A DNA stretch of 64,000 nucleotides from Moorena sp. SIOASIH (GTDB lineage Bacteria; Cyanobacteriota; Cyanobacteriia; Cyanobacteriales; Coleofasciculaceae): contig NZ_JAAHIH010000005.1 of assembly GCF_010671925.1 (NCBI RefSeq), positions 558,001-622,000 of the forward strand, given 5' to 3'. The notes beneath the pieces are model-generated. The model was not told where the DNA came from, did not search any database, and worked only from the letters and a program-made list of their open reading frames with translations. Made by a program: the position numbers and the translations under genes. How positions within the stretch are numbered: the first letter of the stretch is position 1; the number at the start of each line of letters is the position of its first letter. Shown here piece after piece: positions 54,509 through 64,000 of the stretch.

Positions 54509-54964
54509 TCAATTCACCAACTTAGAACATTCTCGTTGGGTTACCTCATGGCGATAGCGAAACATTTGCTCTAATTGCAGGGTTACTAACCAACCAAACA
54601 TGTCTTCGACTAAGGATCCTCCTGGTAAAGCAAATTCAATGGAATCAGTTAGCCTAGTTTTATGATCTTCTGGAATAAATTGATGGCGATGAACCCAATA
54701 TTCAAAGGGTCCTTCTTTTTGTTGATCACTGAAGAGTCGGTATTGCTCATAGTCGATATGAACAGCAATCCATTGTAAGGGAATTAGACCAAGAAAAATC
54801 CGAAATTCCGAAACTGCTCCAATGCCTAAACCTCCCTCACGACGGATCACCTGGATTGGTTGCCAGGGTGGAGTGAGCAGTTCGAGAATATCATTGCGCT
54901 CATGAAAGCGCCAAACTATGTCAACTGGTGCATTGATCACAGTAGAATAGTTAAAGTGCAGCAT
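54509..54964 (-). CDS. SRPBCC family protein (START-like ligand-binding)
   Basis: The 151-residue protein has the START-like core, beginning NYSTVINAPVDIVWRFHERN, with GGLGIGAVSEFRIFLGLIP and a long C-terminal helix (MFGWLVTLQLEQMFRYRHE). SRPBCC proteins bind hydrophobic ligands in a deep cavity; some are cyclases, and others act in cofactor or lipid handling. No pathway can be assigned from its neighbours. The ATG directly abuts the inverted-repeat element at 54965, so its natural promoter or N-terminus may have been displaced. Confidence 0.88.
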   Translation of the reverse strand: MLHFNYSTVINAPVDIVWRFHERNDILELLTPPWQPIQVIRREGGLGIGAVSEFRIFLGLIPLQWIAVHIDYEQYRLFSDQQKEGPFEYWVHRHQFIPEDHKTRLTDSIEFALPGGSLVEDMFGWLVTLQLEQMFRYRHEVTQRECSKLVN

Positions 54965-55054
54965 TATAGCAGTTTTAAATTGGGTTAGTTAGCAGGTAAG
55001 AGGTAAGAGGGAAAAAATCCTGTGTACCTTATATCTATGAAAAATGCTGTAAAT
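54965..55054. mobile_element. Inverted-repeat element, TATAGCAGTTTT...AAAATGCTGTAAA copy
   Basis: The left end touches the SRPBCC start codon. Between the ends lies GGTAAGAGG and the motif AAATCCTGTGTACCTTATA. It is a complete but short member of the family with full copies at 34873 and 63507. Confidence 0.75.
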
Positions 55055-55106
55055 CACCAAGTTATCAATAAATATAAAACGCTGGTTTGGAGACTATAGC
55101 CTGTCA

Positions 55107-55318
55107 ACTTGTCAACCTGTCAACCTTCAACTGATCAACTTGTCAACCTGTCAACCTTCAACTGATTAACCTGTCAACCTGTCAACCTTCAACTTGTCAA
55201 CCTGTCAACCTTCAACTGATCAACCTGTCAACCTTCAACTGATCAACCTGTCAAGCTGTGAACGCGATTGACCGTAGGTCACGCTACGCGATTGACCGTA
55301 GGTCACGCTACGCGAACG
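55107..55318. repeat. Tandem TCAACCTGTCAACCTTCAAC repeats and CACGCTACGCG palindromes
   Basis: Units of CAACCTGTCAACCTTCAAC, some with CTGATCAACTTG, repeat over about 150 bases. Two copies of GATTGACCGTAGGTCACGCT follow and end TACGCGAACGC, the dispersed palindrome also found at 32645 and inside tnpB at 22305. Confidence 0.85.
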
Positions 55319-55323
55319 CAAAG

Positions 55324-55833
55324 TTAGAGCTGGTAACGAGAGTCATTCCAACCATAAATTGGGTCTCTTGACTGCTCTTTTTGCCGATTTTTTCTGACCT
55401 GAGTTGCTCGAATCAGGGTTTGCTTGACAATACTGACCAGGTTATACCATGTTATGTTCTGATTTTTGAGTAATTCCCGGAGTCCTTGCAGAGCCAGTTT
55501 AGCGGCTAGAGATTCGGTGTCTTCTTCTGGTCTGATTGGTGTACAGAGCCTGATCGGGTCTCGTTGCACGGCAGCAAAGGCTTGACGCACAGTAGTAGTA
55601 ATCTGCTGCCTTAGTTTTTTGTGTCCCTTTAACTGCTGCTGACGCCTCCCCTCTTCACAGGAAGCATACAGAGGTGGTAAACGATTGAGGGCGTAGGTAG
55701 CCACTTCTACCTGGTTTATATACTTAGCTAGTTTTGGGGAAAGTCGAGACTTTTGACGCTCTACTTCCTGAGCCACTAAGATTTCCATTACATTTTGATA
55801 GGTTATCGCTTGATGTGATTGATGTACTTCCAT
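55324..55833 (-). CDS. Late competence development ComFB family protein
   Basis: The 169-residue protein contains the ComFB signature: NVMEILVAQEVERQ near residue 14, then VATYALNRLPPLYASCEEG near 45-65 with the conserved Cys-Glu-Glu-Gly. ComFB proteins in cyanobacteria are small cyclic-di-nucleotide binding regulators linked to motility and natural competence, while Bacillus ComFB has an unclear role. A basic C-terminus (RKNRQKEQSRD) is unusual in the shortest relatives. The ATG at 55833 fits. Confidence 0.85.
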   Translation of the reverse strand: MEVHQSHQAITYQNVMEILVAQEVERQKSRLSPKLAKYINQVEVATYALNRLPPLYASCEEGRRQQQLKGHKKLRQQITTTVRQAFAAVQRDPIRLCTPIRPEEDTESLAAKLALQGLRELLKNQNITWYNLVSIVKQTLIRATQVRKNRQKEQSRDPIYGWNDSRYQL

Positions 55834-56695
<862 letters not shown>

Positions 56696-57556
56696 TTAAA
56701 AGGTTTGTTTATTTTTTTTTCGACGCTCGATAATATTTTCAGATACTTCTAAATCGACCTGGACTTTTCTAATTGCTAGGTCTACCGGTAATCCTCTGAG
56801 ATACCAGCGGTATACCCTGGCTAAGGTAGATTCATCGGCATCAGCCATAGCGGATGCGATCGCATTTTGAACAGGACTAGGTACCATTTCCTTTAGGGTG
56901 GGGAATCGCTTGCTAGTAAACTCATCCCGACCACTTTTTAACTTAAGGAAATCTTTAAATTTAGCATTTTTTCCGATCGCAATCAGCTCAGAGATCTGGT
57001 TAGCCAGTTTTGGTACAGGTTTAGCCTTGGGCAACTCAGAGAACTGATCAGCAAGTTTTGGTAAAGAAGGTTGAACCTTGGGTAACTCAGTTGCTTTATT
57101 TCTTACAGCGCTAACCCCTTTGCGTTGATCCATAGCCTGATTCGCAGCGGCATCGGCTTCTGAATTCTGTGCTCGGGGAATCCACTCTAATTGAACAGAG
57201 TCAAACTGCTTCAGAAGTGACTTAGCTTTTGTCCATAACGGTCGTAAGTGGGGTGTTTTAACTCTCCAGGTACCTTTAAGCTGATTGATAACCAGTTGAG
57301 AATCTCCTTTTAGGACTACCTGCCCAGCACCGATTTCCAAGGCTTTCTCCAACCCAAGAATCGCTCCGGTATATTCGGCCTGATTGTTGGTAGCATGAGG
57401 AAAAAATTGACTAACGCTAATGGTTTGAGCTCCCGGTTGTTTAATAACAGCAGCAGCACCGGCTATTCCAGGATTCCCACGAGACCCCCCATCAAATAGG
57501 ATAGTAAGCTTGCTGTTAGTCTTCTTAGCTGTTAAGTTGACTGATTGGTTGTTCAT
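56696..57556 (-). CDS. Ribonuclease HI family protein with a C-terminal extension
   Basis: Residues 17-145 are a canonical RNase HI fold: ILFDGGSRGNPGIAGAA (Asp), NNQAEYTGAILGLEKAL (Glu), LKGDSQLVINQLKG (Asp) and the final Asp in SEADAAANQAM. It cleaves RNA in RNA-DNA hybrids, or serves as an RNase H-like domain protein. The C-terminal 140 residues are basic and unusual: a linker (LPKVQPSLPKLADQFSELPK) with internal duplication, then a helical part ending ISENIIERRKKNK-like basic sequence. The extension may bind nucleic acid (inference). ATG at 57556 is used. Confidence 0.9.
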   Translation of the reverse strand: MNNQSVNLTAKKTNSKLTILFDGGSRGNPGIAGAAAVIKQPGAQTISVSQFFPHATNNQAEYTGAILGLEKALEIGAGQVVLKGDSQLVINQLKGTWRVKTPHLRPLWTKAKSLLKQFDSVQLEWIPRAQNSEADAAANQAMDQRKGVSAVRNKATELPKVQPSLPKLADQFSELPKAKPVPKLANQISELIAIGKNAKFKDFLKLKSGRDEFTSKRFPTLKEMVPSPVQNAIASAMADADESTLARVYRWYLRGLPVDLAIRKVQVDLEVSENIIERRKKNKQTF

Positions 57557-57674
57557 ATAGATTAGCTTTTTCGTTCACCCAGCGGCTCCTACAGAGGATC
57601 CCAACATGCCTCTGAAGAAGGGAAGTATATATAGGTCGCCTATATATATAAGGTAATACACTCAACTAGCGTAT

Positions 57675-57900
57675 GTGGGGTGTGGGGTGTGGAGAGATGG
57701 GGTGTGGGGTGTGGGGTGTGGGGAGATGGGGAGATGGGGAGATGGGGAGATGGGGAGATGGGGAGTCGGGAGTCGGGAGTCGGGAGTCGGGAGTCGGGAG
57801 TAGGAAAACATCCTGTGTAGCTCATAGGTATAAAAAACACTATAGGTGCATATCCTAAAAGCTGTTTGGCTCGGTGGGTGGAACGGGCATCTTGCCCGTT
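57675..57900. repeat. Heptamer arrays and copies of two dispersed elements
   Basis: GGGGTGT, GGGGAGAT and GGGAGTC units run from 57675 to 57800, followed by AAACATCCTGTGTAGCTCAT (57784, inverted-repeat element end) and AAAGCTGTTTGGCTCGG with ACGGGCATCTTGCCCGT (57856-57899, a single copy of the 30018 element). Between 57901 and 58045 lie CCCGAAT and CCCGACT heptamers only. Confidence 0.85.
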
Positions 57901-58045
57901 ACTGTACCAACACTGGCTACCGATGAAATGAGGGCGAGCCCGTCCCTAAAGTACCACTAGCAACTGCTGCTCTATTCCCGAATCCCGAATCCCGAATCCC
58001 GAATCCCGATTCCCGACTCCCGACTCCCGACTCCCGATTCCCTTT

Positions 58046-61000
58046 TCATACATCCTTAATAGTTTCTTCAACCTTATCTAAACAAGTTTTCAATTTTTCA
58101 GCCAAAACCCGGACATTGGGTTCTAGCATCATTGAGATATGATCACCAGGAATATGGTGAACTTCAATGCCAGAAGCTGCCATACCATCCCAACCATTAA
58201 GAGGGTCATGGTAATGTCCTGGAGGTTGCTGTTTAGCTCGAAAGAGAGTTATTTTCCCTGGGTAGACTGATGACAGCTCAGATGGTTGAGTCTCGTAGTT
58301 AGCATTTTGGATATCTGAGATGGCATCAACCAAATTAGGGTTTGGTAAAGCAGGTTCGGTAGATAAGTTAGACTTTTTAGCAAACCACTGGAATTGCCGT
58401 TTGTATGCTCCAGATTTATAATGTCTGACAAACGCTCTGATTCTCTCAGACAAGTAAGCTCGCCTTTTGTCAGGTTCAAGTCTCCAAAGGTTATTCCAAT
58501 AGGTTTGTAGTTTTTGTATCCAAAATAAAGTGTACCGTTGTAAGACGGTGGTATTTTCGTAGGGCTTCCACTGATAACCAATAGCATAGCTATCAAACAA
58601 GGCAACAATTGCTACAGTCTGACCTTGAGCATCAAGCTGCTTAGCCATTTCAAAGGCGATTTGACCTCCGAGGGATACCCCTTGTAGAAAATAAGGCCCT
58701 TCGGGTTGAAACCTTCGCATTTCCTCAATGTAGTGAGCGGCTAACTCCTTGAGTCCATTACCTATACCCGGTTTGGTATTGATGTTGTTGGCTTTAGTAG
58801 CCGCTGCTAGTCCATAACTTAGTCCATAAACTGGATAGTCCCAACCGAGATAACGTACCAAATCGCGGTAGTATATAAACCCTTCCCCAAGGATGTGAAT
58901 CGCAAACAGAACTGGCTTGGAACCACTAGGTTGAATGGGCACTAGGGAAAACCAAGAGGATGACCATTCTGACTGGCACAGAAGTTGAGCGAGTTGCTTG
59001 ATGGTTGGTGCTTGGAATAGAGCAGCTAGGGGCAGTTGTTTGCCGAAGGTCTTCTCAATCTCACCAGATAGCTGCACAGCTAGGAGAGAATTTCCTCCTA
59101 ACCCGAAGAAGTTGTCATCGATGCCAATCTGGGAAACTCCCAACACCTTCTGCCAAATGCTAGCCAGTTGACGCTCTATATCAGTTACTGGCAAGACGTT
59201 TTCAGTGTCTTTGCTTGGTGAAATCAACTGCTCTCGGTCGATTTCACCTGCGGGAGTTAGGGGCATAGCTTGGAGTTGCTGAAACTTAGGGGTGATAGAG
59301 GTTCCAAAGGGAACGAATGCCTCTAACCTCTGCAACTGAGCAACAGATAGTTCTGTAACCGCCGTGAAATATACCGATACCCGCTGCCGATGGTATGGTG
59401 GCTGTTGGGTGTATCGTCTAACATAGGGATTGCTGCCATCCAAACCCAAAATCAGGTTGTCTTGGTCGTGGTGCAGCCCAGCGAGAATAGAATTGATTCC
59501 CTGTTGGTTGAAAATTCCGTACTGACCTAAGGCACGACGGGACTCCCTAATTTGTTTACTCCGATTGAGGGTGGTCTCAACCCATGTGCTTGAGCCATAG
59601 CAGTAGCTGCGCACCAAGGTCTTGTGCCGCTGGTAGTAGCAGAAGCACTCTAGAAAATTATTAGCGGCAGCATAAGCACCAATTGTCGCTCCCCCAAAGA
59701 AGGCTAGCACGGAAGAAAGGCTGATAAAAACACTGTCTGGCTTATCTTTAATTAGTTGATGCAGTACCCACGACCCTAAAAGCTTGGGACGAAGTGTAGC
59801 AGCAAAACTGTTGCGGGTTTCCTCTACTAAAAAATGTTCTGGGGCAATTCCGGCCAAATGAATGACCCCTTCAAGGAAAGCTTGCCAGTCAGACTGGGCT
59901 CGTTCAACTACCTGTTGCAACTGAGCTAAATCACAAATATCCATGGCCTCGTAGCGTATCTCTCCTCCCAGTTGCTCGGCCAGTTGCTCTAGGTTTTGAT
60001 AGGCTCTGACGGCAGGTGCTAACCCATTTCCATCCTTTAAATGGTTTCCTTTGGTAGTCGGCTCTGGTAAGGGGGTTCGACCGACTAAAAGCAGACGAGC
60101 TTGATAGTGGTTTAGGAGAAATTTAGCAATTTCTACTCCAATCCCTCCCAAACCCCCACTAATCAAATACATTCCCTTTTGCTTAAAGGGCAATTCCTGT
60201 TTTTCGAGTTGGGGTAGGTCAGCTTTTTCGAGTAAGGGTACCAAACGGTTGCGATTGCGGTATGCTACTTCTCGCTCTTTCTGACATACAGCCATTTCCC
60301 GCAGGATATGAAACCCATTAATGTGGTGGTCATCCACAGGTATATCGATATGGCGACAGTTCAGCCAAGGCAGTTCTCTCGGACAGGTTTTGATCAGACC
60401 CAGAATCGGACTTTTCTCATAGGCAATGTCATCCTGGGGCGAGGTAGGCTGTGTATAGCTAGAAACCACAGTCAACTGGACTTCTGAATTGAGAATTCTC
60501 AAGGGTGAATTCAACTGTGATTTCAAACCATCCAAAGCCTGAATTAAAAATAGTAGACTGTAAGTCCCCTGATTCTGAGCTTGTTCTAGTGCTTCGGATG
60601 ACTCAATTTCTCCCCGATACTCGTCATAGGTCCACAAATGGAGAATCTGTGCGATGGGTTGGTCGGTTTCCACCAACGACTTCAGTAATTGCTGATAGTG
60701 ATCAGGATTGGTGGGGTCAATAGAATAGCGGTTGCCTGTAAGTTGGGCATCTGTAAGTTTGGCACCTGTAAGTCGCAAAAAATCGGCTCCGGGGGCTCCG
60801 GGTTCCACTGCTACACATTGGTCTTTACCTAGCTTGGAGCACAATACTTCTCCTAATCCCAAGGAATCTAGAAATATCAGAGTTCTACCATTTTTAGGTG
60901 TCCTACCTAAGGTTACTGCTTCTTTTCGATGCCAAACTTTACGATAAAACCAGTCTGGAAGGGTATTCTCATTACCCAGAAGACAATCAACTTTTTTGAG

Positions 61001-63439
61001 AATCGGGTCAAATTCACCAGCGTTAAACTGCTCCTTGAGTTGCGATCGCAAAATTTTCCCAATCGAACTCTTGGGGATTGCCTCTTTTGGTAGAGGAATA
61101 AGATAACTCGGACTCACCCCTAGTTTGCTAACCACCTCAGTGGAGATGTCCTGGAGTAATGGGGTTAACTGGTCATCCTCAGACCAATCAGTATGGAAGA
61201 AAATGACCAATTGGTCAGTATCTTTACTTGGTTGTCGAATTCCGCAAGCTGCTGTGTAAGAGGGAATCACCCCCTCTACCTGCTCAACCACTGCTTCTAT
61301 TTCATAACTATAGTGATTGAGACCATTAATAATAATGACATCTTTTTCTCGACCGGTAATCGTGAGACGTCCGTCACGCAGTACACCATTATCTCCGGTT
61401 TTTAACCATCCATCCGGTGTAAAGGCTTCTCGATTTAGCTCAGGATTCTGGTAATAACCATCACTAACCATCGGACCAGAAATCTGTACCTGACCCACTG
61501 TATCTTCTTCAACTATTTGTCCGAGTGCATCCACAATCCGCACAGAAAAGCCAGGCACAGGTCTGCCAACTTCTACAACAGAGTGGTTAACAGACTGGTT
61601 ATCCGACGGTAAATTCAACAAGTACCGATGGGAAAATACCACAGCAGCACAGGTTTCAGACATTCCCCAAGCTGAATGCATGGCATTGACCGATAACCCA
61701 TGGGGAGAAAGCAACTGCAAGAATCGCTTTGCAGTTTGAGGTACAATCGGCTCAGCGACACTTAATACAGATTTGAGGGAAGATAAATCCCATTTCCGGT
61801 GGCTGTTCGCAACGGATTTCTGATTTATTTTCTGATTTATCAAACCTAGGGCAAAATTAGGAGCCCAGGCAAAGGTAACCCGATAGTTTTCAATCCAATC
61901 CAACCAATTGAGGGGATTTTCCAAGAAAGCTTTAGCGGGAGCATGGATTTGCAGGTTACCGACATAGACATCCCGAATACAACAGCGTACCAGAGAGCCA
62001 ACATGGTCTAAGTTAAGCCAGTTCAAGGAGATATCATCTTGGGTCAGATTATTCCTCTGGGCACTGGCGGCGACATTATTAATTAAATTGGCATGGGTCA
62101 ACCTGACGCCTTTAGCCATTCCTGTACTTCCAGAGGTCAGTAACAATATTGCTAAATCATCCGGTTGGCTGTGATAGTAATTTAGGTCAGGCTCAGATGA
62201 GCGCAAGTTGTCTACGGTTTCAATTAAAATTTCTTTTTTGGGCAAGGGATGCTTGGTAGGAGCCGCTACACGAAAGCATAAAGCACGGATTGCTGGAGCA
62301 AGGGTATCACTGGTTAGGATGACCGGTTGCTCTAGCATTTTCCAGGCATTGCACAGCTTATTGACGGTACTGTTAGATGACTCATAGGTCGGTGCGATCG
62401 CAATCGGGACTGGGACAAAACCGCCCAAAATACAAGCCCAGAAGGTTGGAATGAAGTCTTGATTTTGGTCAAATTGGAAGATTACTTTGTCTTGAGGCTT
62501 TAGATTTAGTTTTCTTAAGCCACCAAGAATCCGCTGTGCTTCTTCGAGGAGAGCTGGGTAAGATTGATAGTTTTGGTGAGTATTTCCCTGACTATCAGTG
62601 TCGAGATAGATAATCCCTTGCTCCGGCGCAACCCTTGCAGTTTTTAGTAGCGCTTGGGAGAGAGTTGAGATATCTGTTGGTAACTGTAGCGCTTCACCAT
62701 GACTGATGGCGGGTTTTGATGGGGTGGAATTTGAGCGATGCTCCCCCTGAGCCGCTACGGGAACGCAATCGGAAGATGCCTTGGGGTAAGGGCTCGGTAG
62801 GGGCTTGGCTTGTGATAATTCTGTAGGTTGCTTTGGACTAGTTTCGGTGGAGGGTGGAAGTAGGTCTAATAGATGTAGGGGTGTGTCGGGCTGGGTGTAG
62901 TCTTGTAGTACTACGGCGACTTGCTTGATTTCTGCCCCTCCATAACTATATGACTGTAGCTGCTCTTCCCATTGCTGCACTAAGTCGGTATCAATTATTT
63001 CTACAGAAGCTAGTGCTTGTTGATCTATCTCACCTGTGGGAGTTAGGGGCAAGGTAGTTACCGGAACAATAATTATGTTAGGGGATAAATTAGGGGGGAA
63101 ATTAGGGGGGACTTTTGGTTCACCACTAGATAGCAGAGTGTCTGAGATGGTGTCTGACACGACCCCTTGCAGGAGCGATCGCAGTTGTTCTGATGAAGAT
63201 GATCCAGCTGAGACTACATAGGCAATAATAGGTAAAAAACTACAATTGTCTCTGAGGGTTATTTTTTTCTTTTCTTCTGTAATTTTCCTCTCTAGGACAA
63301 CACAGTCGTCAACTAACGAATTTGCTAACAAAGCCGATTCGATTTTGGTCAATAGTTGTGGCAGATAGTCTTGGATTGGCTTTTCTATAATGTTATCGGT
63401 ATCTTGTCCTATATACTTGGTAATATATGATGGCTGCAT
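58046..63439 (-). CDS. Single-module synthase: adenylation-ketoreductase-carrier-thioesterase
   Basis: Domain order with rough positions: an adenylation-subdomain-like fragment (30-170, ending LPLTPTGEIDQQAL), a complete adenylation domain (280-830), a ketoreductase (about 860-1340), a second adenylation-subdomain-like fragment (1390-1420, MPLTPAGEIDREQL), a carrier domain (phosphopantetheine Ser in GLGGNSLLAVQL, ~1451) and a thioesterase (GVSLGGQ, ~1590; His in PGDHISMM). The adenylation domain has LLLTSGSTGMAKGV, TGDNG and PKSSIGKILRS. The ketoreductase has ISGGLGGIG and YAAANNFLE. No ketosynthase or condensation domain is present. The layout recalls keto-acid-activating NRPS modules (AerA-like, with pseudo adenylation subdomains), so an alpha-keto acid reduced on the carrier and released by the thioesterase is plausible. 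The substrate is unknown. Confidence 0.85.
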   Translation of the reverse strand: MQPSYITKYIGQDTDNIIEKPIQDYLPQLLTKIESALLANSLVDDCVVLERKITEEKKKITLRDNCSFLPIIAYVVSAGSSSSEQLRSLLQGVVSDTISDTLLSSGEPKVPPNFPPNLSPNIIIVPVTTLPLTPTGEIDQQALASVEIIDTDLVQQWEEQLQSYSYGGAEIKQVAVVLQDYTQPDTPLHLLDLLPPSTETSPKQPTELSQAKPLPSPYPKASSDCVPVAAQGEHRSNSTPSKPAISHGEALQLPTDISTLSQALLKTARVAPEQGIIYLDTDSQGNTHQNYQSYPALLEEAQRILGGLRKLNLKPQDKVIFQFDQNQDFIPTFWACILGGFVPVPIAIAPTYESSNSTVNKLCNAWKMLEQPVILTSDTLAPAIRALCFRVAAPTKHPLPKKEILIETVDNLRSSEPDLNYYHSQPDDLAILLLTSGSTGMAKGVRLTHANLINNVAASAQRNNLTQDDISLNWLNLDHVGSLVRCCIRDVYVGNLQIHAPAKAFLENPLNWLDWIENYRVTFAWAPNFALGLINQKINQKSVANSHRKWDLSSLKSVLSVAEPIVPQTAKRFLQLLSPHGLSVNAMHSAWGMSETCAAVVFSHRYLLNLPSDNQSVNHSVVEVGRPVPGFSVRIVDALGQIVEEDTVGQVQISGPMVSDGYYQNPELNREAFTPDGWLKTGDNGVLRDGRLTITGREKDVIIINGLNHYSYEIEAVVEQVEGVIPSYTAACGIRQPSKDTDQLVIFFHTDWSEDDQLTPLLQDISTEVVSKLGVSPSYLIPLPKEAIPKSSIGKILRSQLKEQFNAGEFDPILKKVDCLLGNENTLPDWFYRKVWHRKEAVTLGRTPKNGRTLIFLDSLGLGEVLCSKLGKDQCVAVEPGAPGADFLRLTGAKLTDAQLTGNRYSIDPTNPDHYQQLLKSLVETDQPIAQILHLWTYDEYRGEIESSEALEQAQNQGTYSLLFLIQALDGLKSQLNSPLRILNSEVQLTVVSSYTQPTSPQDDIAYEKSPILGLIKTCPRELPWLNCRHIDIPVDDHHINGFHILREMAVCQKEREVAYRNRNRLVPLLEKADLPQLEKQELPFKQKGMYLISGGLGGIGVEIAKFLLNHYQARLLLVGRTPLPEPTTKGNHLKDGNGLAPAVRAYQNLEQLAEQLGGEIRYEAMDICDLAQLQQVVERAQSDWQAFLEGVIHLAGIAPEHFLVEETRNSFAATLRPKLLGSWVLHQLIKDKPDSVFISLSSVLAFFGGATIGAYAAANNFLECFCYYQRHKTLVRSYCYGSSTWVETTLNRSKQIRESRRALGQYGIFNQQGINSILAGLHHDQDNLILGLDGSNPYVRRYTQQPPYHRQRVSVYFTAVTELSVAQLQRLEAFVPFGTSITPKFQQLQAMPLTPAGEIDREQLISPSKDTENVLPVTDIERQLASIWQKVLGVSQIGIDDNFFGLGGNSLLAVQLSGEIEKTFGKQLPLAALFQAPTIKQLAQLLCQSEWSSSWFSLVPIQPSGSKPVLFAIHILGEGFIYYRDLVRYLGWDYPVYGLSYGLAAATKANNINTKPGIGNGLKELAAHYIEEMRRFQPEGPYFLQGVSLGGQIAFEMAKQLDAQGQTVAIVALFDSYAIGYQWKPYENTTVLQRYTLFWIQKLQTYWNNLWRLEPDKRRAYLSERIRAFVRHYKSGAYKRQFQWFAKKSNLSTEPALPNPNLVDAISDIQNANYETQPSELSSVYPGKITLFRAKQQPPGHYHDPLNGWDGMAASGIEVHHIPGDHISMMLEPNVRVLAEKLKTCLDKVEETIKDV

Positions 63440-63506
63440 TTCTCGATACTTTTGTTGAGTATTTTTTTGACGATGGGTTTAATTGCTGATTAATAATGTA
63501 TTTAAA

Positions 63507-63637
63507 TATAGCGGTTTTAAATTGAGCAAGGTACAGATTCCATGGTTTTAGGGAACAGGGAATAGGGAACAGGGAACATAGAAGAGGGAAGAGGTAAAAA
63601 ATCCTGTGTACCTCATAGTTATGAAAAACGCTGTATA
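63507..63637. mobile_element. Complete inverted-repeat element with internal heptamers (131 bp)
   Basis: TATAGCGGTTTTAAATTGAG and AAGGTACAG on the left face TGTGTACCTCATAGTTATG and AAAACGCTGTATA on the right. GGGAACAGGGAATAGGGAAC heptamers lie between them. This is the best complete copy of a family that also occurs at 30416, 34873, 44020, 53433 and 54965. The rest of 63440-64000 holds no gene; a single GCGTAAGTCC end (63946) and a GAGGTACAGTC motif (63779) remain. Confidence 0.8.
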
Positions 63638-64000
63638 TTGATTTATCTTTAATTTTTATGAATAAAAATAGTCATTTAAAGGTAATAAATGTGATTAATT
63701 AACAATTATAATTGTTTGATTATTTTCAATATTAATGCTATGAAAAAGTTTGAAAATATAGGGTTTATAAAATATATGAGGTACAGTCTTTATTGGCGCT
63801 GATTGGCTTTAAGACATTCTTTGCTTGGTGCAAAATGCCTGATGCCCTCTGCATTAAAAGGATAAGCAAAGTACTTCAACCAATTTAAAACTGCTATAAT
63901 TAAAAGGCTGAAATCGCTGTAATTACTTTAATAAAAGGGGTTTCTGCGTAAGTCCTATTGGTAGTTTGGTCTCAGTGAGCAGCCCAATGTCAAGGGTGGT

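Overview
The window looks like a chromosomal segment of a large, repeat-rich filamentous cyanobacterium, probably of the Moorea/Moorena type (inference). Cyanobacterial markers are Psb34, CyanoP (PsbP-like), a plant-type [2Fe-2S] ferredoxin, a ThiO-ThiG fusion, DUF1995, DUF4058 and ComFB proteins, a PEP-CTERM protein, many GCGATCGC (HIP1) octamers and heptamer tandem repeats (STRR type). Genes are mostly monocistronic on both strands, with repeat-filled gaps. No rRNA, tRNA or CRISPR array was recognised.

Layout. 0-9 kb: MOSC protein, a pentapeptide-repeat gene with a broken 5' end, a two-gene hypothetical operon, DUF4058, an amidase behind a possible attenuator, ilvC, ferredoxin. 9-19 kb: SpoIID-like protein, a CheA-CheW-receiver kinase of the PilL-C type, an orphan TnpB, DUF1995, cysteine desulfurase, a zinc-ribbon/RelE-like protein. 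19-25 kb: a PLD-family lipoprotein, a second TnpB preceded by a structured RNA-like region, pyrB, and a stand-alone HEARO/omega-RNA-like element without its nuclease gene. 25-38 kb: two paralogous hypothetical genes, a PEP-CTERM protein, Maf, large tandem arrays, CyanoP, a TPR protein, Psb34 (59 aa), ThiOG and a lipoprotein. 38-46 kb: an EamA transporter and a 1159-aa secreted nuclease with RTX repeats, followed by about 1.6 kb of hairpin-forming tandem repeats. 46-54 kb: a HigBA-like toxin-antitoxin pair, a complete DDE insertion sequence, and a translationally coupled HTH-STAND ATPase plus WD40 pair, with a divergent small 2-TM protein. 54-64 kb: SRPBCC protein, ComFB, RNase HI, and a 1797-aa single-module synthase (A-KR-carrier-TE).

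The most interesting points are: (1) the STAND ATPase/WD40 pair, whose 14-blade WD40 protein is interrupted by multi-pass membrane segments and whose stop codon comes from an inserted IS; (2) the HEARO/TnpB neighbourhood, where an orphan guide-RNA-like element shares its right-end signature with a nearby TnpB element; (3) palindromic repeats inserted in frame inside two protein genes; (4) an inverted-repeat element family carrying heptamer arrays, whose ends coincide with gene starts and stops; (5) an orphan module resembling keto-acid-activating NRPS loading modules.
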